Below, in pieces: positions 36,622-45,081 of a DNA stretch of 56,527 nucleotides. The position numbers and the translations under genes are program-made. Numbering within the stretch: the first letter of the stretch is position 1; the number at the start of each line of letters is the position of its first letter. A model generated the notes under the pieces. That model was given only the letters and a program-made list of their open reading frames with translations, did not search any database and was not told the origin of the DNA. Source of the stretch: Nocardiopsis kunsanensis DSM 44524 (GTDB lineage: Bacteria > Actinomycetota > Actinomycetes > Streptosporangiales > Streptosporangiaceae); contig NZ_ANAY01000038.1 in the NCBI RefSeq assembly GCF_000340965.1, positions 1 through 56,527 of the forward strand, written 5' to 3'.

Positions 36622-37026
36622 CTACAGGTCGGGGAAGAACAACTTGATCTCGCGCTCGGCCGAGTAGGTCGAGTCCGAGCCGTGCACGATGTTCTGCTGG
36701 ACCTCCAGCGCGAAGTCGCCGCGGACGGTGCCGGGGGCGGCGGTGACCGGATCGGTCGCGCCGGCCAGGGCACGGAAGGCCTCGATGGCCCGCTCGCCCT
36801 CGACGACCATGGCGACCAGCGGACCACCGGTGATGAACTCCACCAGCGCACCGAAGAACGGGCGGGAGGCGTGCTCCTCGTAGTGGCTCTTGGCGGTGTC
36901 GCCGTCGAGGGTGCGCATGTCCATCGCGACGATGTTCAGGCCCTTGCGCTCGATACGCGAGATGACCTCACCGACGATGTTGCGGCGGACACCGTCGGGC
37001 TTGATGAGAACGAGAGTGCGCTCCAC
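36622..37026 (-). CDS. ndk: Nucleoside diphosphate kinase
   Basis: 134 residues. It transfers phosphate between nucleoside di- and triphosphates through a phospho-His. It begins [15 protein letters not shown] and contains the active-site NIVHGSDS with catalytic His and the preceding TVRGDFA. GTG 37026 matches the family start; an in-frame TTG lies three codons upstream. It follows folC and the DUF4233 gene, a usual actinobacterial grouping. Confidence 0.97.
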   Translation of the reverse strand: MERTLVLIKPDGVRRNIVGEVISRIERKGLNIVAMDMRTLDGDTAKSHYEEHASRPFFGALVEFITGGPLVAMVVEGERAIEAFRALAGATDPVTAAPGTVRGDFALEVQQNIVHGSDSTYSAEREIKLFFPDL

Positions 37027-37275
37027 GTGTGTCAACTCCTCACTGGTGACTCCGCGTGGCGCACATGGGCGGAGCGGCCCACGGCGTCGTACACACGCGG
37101 AAGAAGGAAGGGATCATGGGGCTGCTCGGCGGACACCACAACCTGCTGCTCGATCCGGCAACGGAAGCGTCCACGAAACGGCCCCTGGGCCCACAGGCCC
37201 CGACGAGGCGCGGGAAGGGATCGCCACAGCGCCGGCCGCCCAGGACCCGCGACCGGCGCCACACTATCGCGTTTC

Positions 37276-37650
37276 CTACTGCGAAGTGTTGGGGAAAGAC
37301 GCTCCGGTCTCCCCTCCCGACGCCGCCGCACGCACGGCCACGGTCCGCTCGTCGATGCGGCGGCCCATGATCACACCGACCACCCACAACGACGCGAACA
37401 CGATGGCGGCCGGCAGCATCCCGTCCACCCAGAAGGAGCTGAACAGGACGGCGGCCTGCAGCGCCCAGGCGGCGTAGTGCGCCCAGGTGAAACGTTGCAG
37501 ACCCGACAGGACCAGCGCGGCCAGGGCCATGCCGCCCCACAGGCCCGCGGCCAGGCCGGGGGCGATCCCGCCCAGGTTGATGGCCACCGGGACGGCCAGA
37601 CCGATCACGATGGCCTCGAACACGAGGACGACAGCGGCGACAATACGCAC
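37276..37650 (-). CDS. DUF4233 membrane protein
   Basis: 124 residues with four predicted transmembrane helices (IVAAVVLVFEAIVIGLAVPVAI, LAAGLWGGMALAALVL, YAAWALQAAVLFSSFWV, AIVFASLWVVGVIMG) and a short polar tail. This is the small membrane protein that lies between folC and ndk in many actinobacteria. GTG start with GAAGGGA upstream, 30 bp after folC. Function unknown. Confidence 0.85.
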   Translation of the reverse strand: MRIVAAVVLVFEAIVIGLAVPVAINLGGIAPGLAAGLWGGMALAALVLSGLQRFTWAHYAAWALQAAVLFSSFWVDGMLPAAIVFASLWVVGVIMGRRIDERTVAVRAAASGGETGASFPNTSQ

Positions 37651-37680
37651 GGGGTTCCCTTCGTCTGTTGGTGGGTGCCG

Positions 37681-39069
37681 CTACGGAGTGGAACCGCGCT
37701 CGTTCGAGGAGGCGCGTTCCTCGGCGGAACCGCGCAGCAGGTGGACGGCGTCGCCGGAGGTGACCACCGAGCCCGTGATGAGCACGCCGGCGCCGCCGAA
37801 CTCCCCGTCGTCCTCGGCCCGGCCCACGGCCCGGTCGATGGCGTCGTCCAGCCGGGGCGCGGTGTGGACGCGTTCCTCACCGAAGATCTCCTCGGCGACC
37901 AGGGCCAGGCGTTCCGGATCCAGCGAGCGCGGTGAGGAGTTGCGGGTCACGACGATCTCGTCGAGCACGGGTTCGAGGGGTTCGAGAATCCCCTCTGCGT
38001 CCTTGTCGGCCATGATGGCGACGACACCGACGAGCCGGCTGAAGGAGAAGGCCTCCTCCACGGCTGCGGCGGTGGCGATCATGCCGGCCGGGTTGTGCGC
38101 CGCGTCGGCCAGGATGGTGGGGCTGGTACGCACGACCTCCAGACGTCCGGGGGCCTCCGTCCCGGTCAGGGCCTCCCCCACGACCTCGGGGTCCAGTGCA
38201 GGACCGTCGCCGCTCCCGGCGGAGAAGGCCTCGACCGCGGCCACGGCCACGGCCGCGTTGCTCGCCTGGTACTCACCGAACAACGGTAGGAACACCTGCT
38301 CGTAACTGGCGGTGATCCCCCTGAGGGCGACCTGCTGGCCCCCGACGGCGACCTCGCGCGAGGCCACACCGAACTCCAGGCCCTCACGGGTCACGGTCGC
38401 GCCGATATCGGCGGCCTGCTCCATGAGGACCTCTGCGATCGGCAGGGGCTGTTGCGCCACGACCGCGATCGAACCCGGCTTGATGATGCCGGCCTTCTCC
38501 TCGGCGATCCCCTCGGGGGTGTCGGGCAGGTACTCGGTGTGGTCGACCGCGATCGGGGTCAGAACGGCCACGTCGGCGTCCACGACGTTGGTGGCGTCCC
38601 AGCGTCCGCCCATCCCGACCTCCACGACGGCGACCTCCACGGGTGCGTCGGCGAAGACGGCGTAGGACATGACAGTGAGGATCTCGAAGAACGAGAGCCG
38701 GGTCTCGCTCATGGAGTCGGCCATCTCCACGAAGGGCCGGATCTCCTCATAGGCCTCGACGAAGGCCTCCTCGGAGATCGGTTCCCCGTCCACGACGATG
38801 CGTTCGCGGATGGTGCGCAGGTGCGGACTGGTGTAGCGGCCCACCCGCAAACCTCGGGCCCGGACCAGGGCGTCGATCATTCGGGCCGTGGAGGTCTTGC
38901 CGTTGGTACCGGTGACGTGGATGACACGGAACGAGCGCTGCGGTTCACCCAGCAGGTCGAGCAGGGTGCGCACACGTTCCAGGGTCGGGTCGATCTCGGA
39001 CTCGGGTGCGCGGGACATGATCTCCGCGGTGACCTCGGCGTAGCGCTCCTGGGCGCTCGGTGTGGTCAT
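37681..39069 (-). CDS. folC: Bifunctional folylpolyglutamate/dihydrofolate synthase
   Basis: 462 residues of the Mur ligase superfamily. It adds glutamate to dihydropteroate and folates using ATP. The P-loop is VTGTNGKTSTARMI, followed by the omega-loop TSPHLRTIRERI, the metal-binding VEVGMGGRWDATN with the carbamylated-Lys region, AVDHTEYLP and DAAHNPAGM. Normal length. It heads a folC-DUF4233-ndk group and is divergent from the folC-like gene at 39181. Confidence 0.95.
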   Translation of the reverse strand: MTTPSAQERYAEVTAEIMSRAPESEIDPTLERVRTLLDLLGEPQRSFRVIHVTGTNGKTSTARMIDALVRARGLRVGRYTSPHLRTIRERIVVDGEPISEEAFVEAYEEIRPFVEMADSMSETRLSFFEILTVMSYAVFADAPVEVAVVEVGMGGRWDATNVVDADVAVLTPIAVDHTEYLPDTPEGIAEEKAGIIKPGSIAVVAQQPLPIAEVLMEQAADIGATVTREGLEFGVASREVAVGGQQVALRGITASYEQVFLPLFGEYQASNAAVAVAAVEAFSAGSGDGPALDPEVVGEALTGTEAPGRLEVVRTSPTILADAAHNPAGMIATAAAVEEAFSFSRLVGVVAIMADKDAEGILEPLEPVLDEIVVTRNSSPRSLDPERLALVAEEIFGEERVHTAPRLDDAIDRAVGRAEDDGEFGGAGVLITGSVVTSGDAVHLLRGSAEERASSNERGSTP

Positions 39070-39180
39070 GGTTTCTCGATGAACGTCGGCGTGTACACGG
39101 CCGCCAGTTTACGTGCCGCCACCTGGGACACCGCCCGGGGCACGGGTTCGGTGTCCGTTCTCGCACCCCATACTGGGCCC

Positions 39181-40431
39181 ATGCCACGACTCGATCCGTT
39201 CTTCGCCGAATGGTCCGCCCGAGCTCCTGGGCAACGCCGTTCGCTGAAGCGTGCCGCCGCGCTCCTGCAGGAGCTGGGACTGGACCGTCCCCGTGTGCCC
39301 GTCCTGGGGGTGGTCGGGTCCAAGGGCAAGGGCACGACCGCGACCTACGCGTCGGCGGCGCTGTCGGCCGCAGCGGTCGGCAACGTACTGGTGACCGGGC
39401 CGAGCTTCCGCTCCTACCGGGAACGGGTGCGCCACGACGGCACGTCGGTCTCCGAGGAGGAACTGGCCGGCCTGGCCTCGGAGCTGGACCGTGCCCGCCT
39501 CTCGCTGCCCCCCGTGGAGGAGTTCGGCGGGTACCTGGCGCCCAGCGGGATGTTCCTGCTGGCGGGGTTGCTGCACGCCCGGAACACGGGTGCGCGGGTG
39601 TGCGTGCTGGAGGCCGGCATGGGCGGCCACCGCGACGAGCTCCGCCTCATCGGCCCCCAGGTAGTGGCGATGGGCAAGGTCTTCGGCGAACACCTCGGCG
39701 TGCTGGGCGACACGGTCCCCGAGATCGCACGCGAGAAGGCCCTGGTCGCCGGGGTTCACACGCAGGCGCTGGTGAGCCTGCCGCAGACCTCCGAGGTGGA
39801 GGACGCGGTCGGCGACGCGCTGGCGGAGGCGACCGGGGACGTGGTGCGGGCCGAGACGGTCGAACCCGACACCGAGGGCGTCTGGCCGCCGCCGGACCTG
39901 CGACCGCCCGGGTTGTCGGCGGCATCCGGCGTCCTGGGCGTCGCCGCGGCCGACCGCATGCTCGGACTCATGGGCAGACAGAGCGCCCCGGAGGACCGGC
40001 TCATCCGCGTCCTGGGCGGGGTGAGGCTCCCGGCCCGCCTGTCACGGCACGCTGTACCCGGACACACCGGCGAGATCATTGTGGACTCGGCGATCAACGG
40101 TGAGGGGGTGGCCGCCGCGCTCGCCCACGCCCGCGGGCTGTGGGGCGGGGTCGACCACGTGCTGCTGTGTCTGCCCGACCACAAGGACGTCGCCGGCGCC
40201 GAGCAGGCGCTGGCCGGGATCCCGGTGACCGCGGTGCGCCTGCCCGAGGCGCACCTGCGGTTCGACCACGCGCTGCCCTCACAGTGGTCGCGTATCGACG
40301 CCGACGCGGTCACCCCCGGCTCCATCGCCGCGCTGGGCGACCGGGTGCTGGCGCTGGGCACCGTCTACTTCACCGGCAGGGTCCTGGACGCGGTGGAGGC
40401 TGTCACCGACACGCTGTTCAGCCCGTCCTGA
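39181..40431 (+). CDS. FolC-like Mur-ligase-family protein
   Basis: 416 residues, divergent from folC with 111 bp between starts. The ATP site is GVVGSKGKGTTATYAS (about residues 41-56) in place of GTNGKTS, followed by GPSFRSYRERVRHDG where FolC has SPHLxxxRERI, and LEAGMGGHRDELRLIGPQVV where FolC has VEVGxGGRxDATN. The C-terminal domain keeps a VDSAINGEGVAAAL motif where FolC has DGAHN. All core ligase motifs therefore persist in altered form, which suggests a different acceptor or amino acid, or a regulatory paralogue. Start ATG 39181. Substrate unknown. Confidence 0.8.
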   Translation: MPRLDPFFAEWSARAPGQRRSLKRAAALLQELGLDRPRVPVLGVVGSKGKGTTATYASAALSAAAVGNVLVTGPSFRSYRERVRHDGTSVSEEELAGLASELDRARLSLPPVEEFGGYLAPSGMFLLAGLLHARNTGARVCVLEAGMGGHRDELRLIGPQVVAMGKVFGEHLGVLGDTVPEIAREKALVAGVHTQALVSLPQTSEVEDAVGDALAEATGDVVRAETVEPDTEGVWPPPDLRPPGLSAASGVLGVAAADRMLGLMGRQSAPEDRLIRVLGGVRLPARLSRHAVPGHTGEIIVDSAINGEGVAAALAHARGLWGGVDHVLLCLPDHKDVAGAEQALAGIPVTAVRLPEAHLRFDHALPSQWSRIDADAVTPGSIAALGDRVLALGTVYFTGRVLDAVEAVTDTLFSPS

Positions 40432-40845
40432 GGGCGTTCACAGCCATCCCATCTCCCGCGCCACGCGGACCGCCCCGATACGGCTCCGCGCAGAAACGGC
40501 GTACCATCAGGTCCAGGCACAGATCCGCCCCGCGGACGGGAGTGGTGGTGCGCACCCCCTTGGCCCGGCAGACCCCGGACATGCCGACCTTCTCATCAGC
40601 CGGTGCGGTGCAGCGGGCCACCCAACTTTGCCGGGGCACTGGGGCAGAGGTCGGATGCTGCCGCAGTGAATTGCGACCGCACGACCAACCGACGGCACCA
40701 ATGGGGATCACATCCCATTTAGTTTTCGTAGACCTCGACACCCACGCCCTCAATTCGACGGACGCACAGCGAACTCAATGACATGGACACGATCGAATCG
40801 GACGATGGAGGTATAGCTTGGGATGCGCCCCATGCTAGAGATTGG
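40432..40845. other. 414-bp non-coding stretch before tRNA-Cys
   Basis: It lies beyond the 3' end of the minus-strand tRNA and past the folC-like stop. GC falls noticeably towards the tRNA (cccatttagttttcgtag near 40720). No gene, convincing terminator or tRNA-derived direct repeat is seen. Confidence 0.5.
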
Positions 40846-40916
40846 AGGCGGGGGCGGGATTCGAACCCGCGTATAGGGCTTTGCAGGCCCTCGCCTGACC
40901 ACTCGGCTACCCCGCC
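40846..40916 (-). tRNA. tRNA-Cys (anticodon GCA)
   Basis: A 71-nt cloverleaf. The acceptor stem is GGCGGGG/CCCCGCC with discriminator U, as Cys tRNAs require. The anticodon arm is AGGGC-CTGCAAA-GCCCT (GCA) and the T arm GCGGG-TTCGAAT-CCCGC. No CCA is encoded. Its 5' end is only 11 bp past the stop of the methyltransferase gene on the same strand, leaving almost no room for a separate promoter outside coding sequence. Confidence 0.97.
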
Positions 40917-40927
40917 ATGTTGACATT

Positions 40928-41590
40928 CTAACCCTCTGGAGCAGCCTTCTCAAACACCCCCTTGAACATAGTCCGAGCGGGCGAGAGTGAACGCTTGGAC
41001 GGGAAGTCGAACCAGTCGAACTCTACGGCATCGAAACCTGCCTCGGTAATCGCACTGACGATATCCCTGTTCGTGCGACAGCCTCCAGACAAATGCGGCC
41101 AGAGGCTGTCTGCCACGCGCTGCCATGCAGCGAAGGACGGGCTATTGGCTACGTTGTGCTCGACCACAACAAGGAGGCCGCCGTCCTTGAGCACACGGTG
41201 GATTTCATAGAGCGAACTCTCCAGGCTACTTACTGTACACAGCGTCAATGTGCTGACTACAAAATCGACGTCGGCTGTGGGCATGTCGATGCGTGCAGCT
41301 ACGCCTCGCACAACGGTGACGTCAAGACCTCGCGCCCTCTCCCTCGCGGCCGCCGCCAGGCCTTTGTCCGGCTCGATGGCCGTGAGCGCCACTCCCTCCG
41401 GGATATACTCGAAGTTTCTTCCATCCCCGCAGCCGATCTCGACCCCTGTGCCTCGCGTGCGGGACAGCGCCCATTCTCGAATTTCAGCGAATCCGATCGT
41501 GTCGCCGCTCGCCGCCATTCGGGGATACATCCGAGCGAAAATAGGTCGCGGCTTCCACGCCACAGGATCAGATGAAGAATTCACGCCCAC
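40928..41590 (-). CDS. Class I SAM-dependent methyltransferase (UbiE/COQ5-like)
   Basis: About 220 residues. The SAM-binding motif I is VEIGCGDGRNFEYIP, the acidic end of strand 2 is AIEPDKG, and motif IV is ADVDFVVSTLTLCTVSS. HRVLKDGGLLVVVEH (motif VI) is typical of small-molecule methyltransferases such as UbiE or MenG. It is the last gene of the nine-gene low-GC operon. Its likely start (GTG 41590; GTG 41584 is an alternative) overlaps the end of the preceding gene by about 20 bp. The acceptor is unknown; the context suggests an amino-polyol product or a modified peptide. Confidence 0.88.
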   Translation of the reverse strand: MGVNSSSDPVAWKPRPIFARMYPRMAASGDTIGFAEIREWALSRTRGTGVEIGCGDGRNFEYIPEGVALTAIEPDKGLAAAARERARGLDVTVVRGVAARIDMPTADVDFVVSTLTLCTVSSLESSLYEIHRVLKDGGLLVVVEHNVANSPSFAAWQRVADSLWPHLSGGCRTNRDIVSAITEAGFDAVEFDWFDFPSKRSLSPARTMFKGVFEKAAPEG

Positions 41591-43685
41591 TGAAACCGAT
41601 CTTCCCTTCTGATACGCAGTACATTCGGAGGAACATACAGTGCTTATCGGCCGGCTGTGGCACCCTGACCTCGACAGGCACCCGGGCATGCCCTCCGGGG
41701 CTCAGAACGACTTGCTCTTGTGACACGGTCACCGATGCACCGTGGCGTTTACCGTGTGTGACAGCACCTCCGATTGCGAGCGAGACCTCTTCGGGCGCCT
41801 CACTCTGGAACACGACCTCGCCCTGCACTGTCTTGTCCTCCGAATTGGTTTCAAGCCCCTCGATGCTACTCATGACGAAACCGGGCACCCCATCCTGGAC
41901 AGCCCCGCAGATCACGCAGCTAACCATCCAACGGTGAGCGCGGTCATCTCCGAAGCTCACGAACTCGTATCGAACTGCGTCTGACCCGCAGTTTGGGCAC
42001 CCATCGTCCAGCCTGTGCATGCCAGTCATCCGATAGGCGTCCCTGTACGCCTCGACGAAATGATACTCACTCTTTACTGTTTCCCTCTGCAGCTTGGCAA
42101 CGATGCCTGGGTCAACCGTCTTTGTGGCTTCTCGAAGACGGTCAAGCACTCGCTGCAGCGCTGGGTCGATCGGCGCGCCGCAACGGCTAACCGACGCGCG
42201 GCGGACAGCGTTGGGAAAGTTCTTACGTAAATCCGTCAGCAGGTTACGTCCTTCGTCGACCTTCACACCGAGGAGCGCGAGGCGGTCGTATTCATCGAGG
42301 ACCTGTCTGACCCGGACCAGTGCAGCTTCCGGCGTTTGGGACCGGGAGACGATCCGCAAGGGCCCAGCTGCTTCGGTGTCGATCGCGCGGTCCACGAGGG
42401 CGGCCCTACCATGGGGGATCATCCCACCACGGACGAAGCCGACGACGGCCCGGGACTGAGGACCGTCGAGGCAGCACTCGTCATCGGGGACCTCCGGAGC
42501 TTCGTCCATGACGCCAAACTGAAGGCCCTTCTTGAAGGGTTGCTCTTCCTCCTCCGGCAGCCTTTCACCAGTCGTCATGCTGGGATCACCGAGGACGAGC
42601 GCTTTTCCGACCTCGAAGCCCCAGTGCGGGAGCAGGCGGTTGATCTCGCCCGTTGCCTGCCCCACACTCATTCCTGATCCCATCAGGCCATGAAAGACCA
42701 GGTTCTCCTCGATCCGGCCATCCTTGAGCATTGGACTCGCTACGAACGCGGCTGCATTCGCCTCAAGAAACCGCTGCGAAACCGTGTACGAGTCCCCGCC
42801 ATCGAAGACGCCCCCGTCCACTTTGAGAGTCAGGCAGGCGTTGGCAAAGAACACTCTGCCGGGCACGTCTTGCGGACCCGTCTGCCGAAGGCCGGGAAGC
42901 ACACAGCCTCCATCGACCATGCAGGTCGGCAGCCTTTTTCCGCTTATTTCCGGCGGACGGACGGTCCTGCGACCGCAGACGAGTTCGTTTGAACTCAGGC
43001 GCAAGTAATCCTCGCTCGCGTGCCCGACGATGCTGACAACTGACTCGTCGCCCTCAACAACCGACCTCCACTGCTGCAGTTCCTGAGAGTCTCCGGGCAG
43101 GACTGTGAGCCCGCCTGCGTCGCCAAGGACTTTGCCCTTCTGTATTGGAGCGAAGCACAGGTCCCTGCCCTCAGGCATCTCGGAATACACGACGGTCTTC
43201 GCGAGCAGGAACGAGGCAAGTTCGATGGTGTCCATGACCACGAACCCGACCGGGTCGTCGAACAACGCGAGATCACGCATCGTAGGACGACGGTCGATCC
43301 CAATCACAACGGTGTGCGTCGTGGATTCCTTCTCGCTTTGGTGCTTCGCCGCTGACTCCCAAGACGGGAAACTGTGTGAGACAGCCGATCTCATGCGCAC
43401 GAACGCCTGGGCCATTACCTTGGCCGAGGCATCATCCTCGAGACGGACGACCTGCAGATCGGCAACGTTAGTCCAAAGCCTCCCGCCGACGTCCGATTCG
43501 TCGGCGGATCCTGGACAGTCAGCACTGCCGTCGATCGTCGAGAGGCCGAGCCGTCCAGTCCAGCCCGTGACCATTGCTCTTGCCCAGGAATCCCGACACA
43601 GAACGGGAACAAACGGACTACCGAACCCACAGATCCGCACGTAATCGTCAACATCCGTGCACAGAACGATGGTGGGCAGGGTCAT
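41568..43685 (-). CDS. Putative CHAT/C25-like caspase-fold protein with zinc ribbon
   Basis: 705 residues, not recognised as a named family. Seen in order: an N-terminal part with VVIGIDRRPTMRDLA and a beta-alpha fold to about residue 200; a candidate catalytic dyad His222 (SIVGHASEDYL) and Cys284 (RVFFANACLT), placed as in caspase-like CHAT and gingipain peptidases; AAAFVASPMLKDGRIEENLVFHGLMGSGMSVGQA, which resembles the CHAT C-terminal helices; and LGDPSM (365-370), like the LYGDP motif of C25/CHAT proteins. A helical region (430-555) follows, then a C-x2-C...C-x2-C zinc ribbon (Cys563, 566, 590, 593) and a beta-sandwich-like tail. No signal peptide, so cytoplasmic. ATG overlaps the GNAT stop by 4 bp (ATGA). 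The peptidase assignment is inference. Confidence 0.7.
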   Translation of the reverse strand: MTLPTIVLCTDVDDYVRICGFGSPFVPVLCRDSWARAMVTGWTGRLGLSTIDGSADCPGSADESDVGGRLWTNVADLQVVRLEDDASAKVMAQAFVRMRSAVSHSFPSWESAAKHQSEKESTTHTVVIGIDRRPTMRDLALFDDPVGFVVMDTIELASFLLAKTVVYSEMPEGRDLCFAPIQKGKVLGDAGGLTVLPGDSQELQQWRSVVEGDESVVSIVGHASEDYLRLSSNELVCGRRTVRPPEISGKRLPTCMVDGGCVLPGLRQTGPQDVPGRVFFANACLTLKVDGGVFDGGDSYTVSQRFLEANAAAFVASPMLKDGRIEENLVFHGLMGSGMSVGQATGEINRLLPHWGFEVGKALVLGDPSMTTGERLPEEEEQPFKKGLQFGVMDEAPEVPDDECCLDGPQSRAVVGFVRGGMIPHGRAALVDRAIDTEAAGPLRIVSRSQTPEAALVRVRQVLDEYDRLALLGVKVDEGRNLLTDLRKNFPNAVRRASVSRCGAPIDPALQRVLDRLREATKTVDPGIVAKLQRETVKSEYHFVEAYRDAYRMTGMHRLDDGCPNCGSDAVRYEFVSFGDDRAHRWMVSCVICGAVQDGVPGFVMSSIEGLETNSEDKTVQGEVVFQSEAPEEVSLAIGGAVTHGKRHGASVTVSQEQVVLSPGGHARVPVEVRVPQPADKHCMFLRMYCVSEGKIGFSGREFFI

Positions 43686-44284
43686 CCGCCCTCACCCCTC
43701 ATCATCGCGTAGGTCTTCGGGCCGTCGAAGGGCAGCTTGTATGCTGCGGTTACTTTGAATCCGAGGCGCTGGTAGATCTCGACGTTCTTCTCGTCGGAGG
43801 TCTCAAGGAACACCGGGTAGCCTTCGGCTTCGGCCCTTTCGAGCCCGGGCTCGATGACCGCGCGTGCAAGGCCCGTGCCCTGGTGGCCGGGGTGAACACC
43901 GACAGTGCCGAGGAACCAACAGGGGGTCTGCGGCCGAGATTTCGCCATCACGGCCTCCGATGCCTCCATTACTTCGGCTCGTGCCCCGGCGAGGCGTTCG
44001 AATTCGCCGGCGAGGGGGCCGAACACCGCCGCAGGGTCCTGCATGTCGGGTGCCGTCCAAACGGATACCGCGACTCCCCCGTCAGCCGACCAAACGTGGC
44101 CGCCCGTCATTCCGACTTTACGCAAGAACGCCTCTTGGTACTCATGGATACGCGTGGGCCGATTATCCTCGTCCAAAAAATGAAGCATGAGCGAGTAGTT
44201 CCTAAATGCTTGCTTCAGGGTGTCGGCGCACATGGTCAGTTCGGCCTCGGTGATGTCGGGCGACTTGTTGACATGCGGGCTCAT
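43682..44284 (-). CDS. GNAT-family N-acetyltransferase
   Basis: 200 residues. The acetyl-CoA-binding motif A is visible as LGTVGVHPGHQGTGLARAVI (the QxxGxG/A signature), followed by PVFLETSDEKNVEIYQRLGFKV (motif B, the usual end of the fold). The N-terminal half has DEDNRPTRIHEYQEAFLRKVG, as in actinobacterial GNAT proteins that act on small molecules. ATG 44284 overlaps the phosphatase stop by 4 bp, and its own stop overlaps the next start. In this context it could acetylate the amine installed by the aminotransferase, either as a biosynthetic step or as self-protection (inferred). Confidence 0.9.
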   Translation of the reverse strand: MSPHVNKSPDITEAELTMCADTLKQAFRNYSLMLHFLDEDNRPTRIHEYQEAFLRKVGMTGGHVWSADGGVAVSVWTAPDMQDPAAVFGPLAGEFERLAGARAEVMEASEAVMAKSRPQTPCWFLGTVGVHPGHQGTGLARAVIEPGLERAEAEGYPVFLETSDEKNVEIYQRLGFKVTAAYKLPFDGPKTYAMMRGEGG

Positions 44285-45081
44285 CTGGTGAACACCTCCA
44301 TGATTTGTTGGTGCAGGGCAGGGGTGGACGAAACGATGCCGCGACCTCCGGCCACGGGCAGCTCTCCGCCGTGTAGGTCGGTGCACTTGCCTCCGGCCTC
44401 GGAGACAACCGGCACGAGAGCAGCGACGTCCCATGGGGCAACGACCGGCTCGAGTGCGGCGTCGAGTACACCTTCTGCCACAAGGCAGTGTTGGAAAAAG
44501 TCCCCGAAGCCACGGTTGCAATATGACCGAGACGCCAGGTACTGGTACTCATCCATTAAACCGTACTCGTTCCACGTATCAAATGCCGTTGTCGAGATAT
44601 AGGCGTCCTGAGGCTGTTCAGTGTCACGGGTATGGATCTTCCGACCCTGGTCAGAGGGGCTTTCGCCGCAGAAGGCGCCTTCCCCTGCGGCGGCCCACCA
44701 ACACCGACCGAGATCGGGTGCGTAGACCACTCCGACGACCGGATGCCCTTGATCCAGAAGGGCGATGAGGGTCGCCCAAATGGGGATACCACGCACAAAG
44801 TTCCTAGTCGCATCGATCGGATCGACGACCCAGACGCGGCTTGCGCTGGCCGAAAACGATCGCGGACTCTCCTCCCCGAGGAAGTGGTCGTCCGGACGTT
44901 CGGTCACGATCAGCTGACGCACGGCCTCTTCCGCTCTCAGGTCGGCCGTGCTTACCGGGCTGCCATCCGCCTTTGCATCGACCCGGTACTCAGCTCCCGA
45001 TCTGGCTTCGACAGCGTAGGCCGCAGCCGCTTCGGCTGCACCGAGGGCAAGGCGGAGGTCTGCCTTGTAAGAGCCATTCAT
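44281..45081 (-). CDS. Inositol-monophosphatase-family phosphatase
   Basis: 266 residues of the Mg-dependent IMPase/HisN/StrO fold. Metal-binding sites are visible: Glu70-Glu71 in LGEESPR, Asp87 and Asp90 in VVDPIDATRNFVRG (the DPIDGTxNF signature with Ala for Gly) and Asp218 in APWDVAAL. It hydrolyses a sugar or inositol phosphate; histidinol phosphate is an alternative. ATG 45081 overlaps the upstream methyltransferase stop by 4 bp. Following an oxidoreductase and an aminotransferase, it matches the role of StrO in streptidine synthesis, which is the basis of the pathway inference. Confidence 0.9.
   Translation of the reverse strand: MNGSYKADLRLALGAAEAAAAYAVEARSGAEYRVDAKADGSPVSTADLRAEEAVRQLIVTERPDDHFLGEESPRSFSASASRVWVVDPIDATRNFVRGIPIWATLIALLDQGHPVVGVVYAPDLGRCWWAAAGEGAFCGESPSDQGRKIHTRDTEQPQDAYISTTAFDTWNEYGLMDEYQYLASRSYCNRGFGDFFQHCLVAEGVLDAALEPVVAPWDVAALVPVVSEAGGKCTDLHGGELPVAGGRGIVSSTPALHQQIMEVFTR

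Noticed and set aside
38452..39180. N-terminal extension of the folC-like frame
   Set aside because: The upstream 243 codons are antisense to folC and unlike any ligase; ATG 39181 begins the conserved domain.
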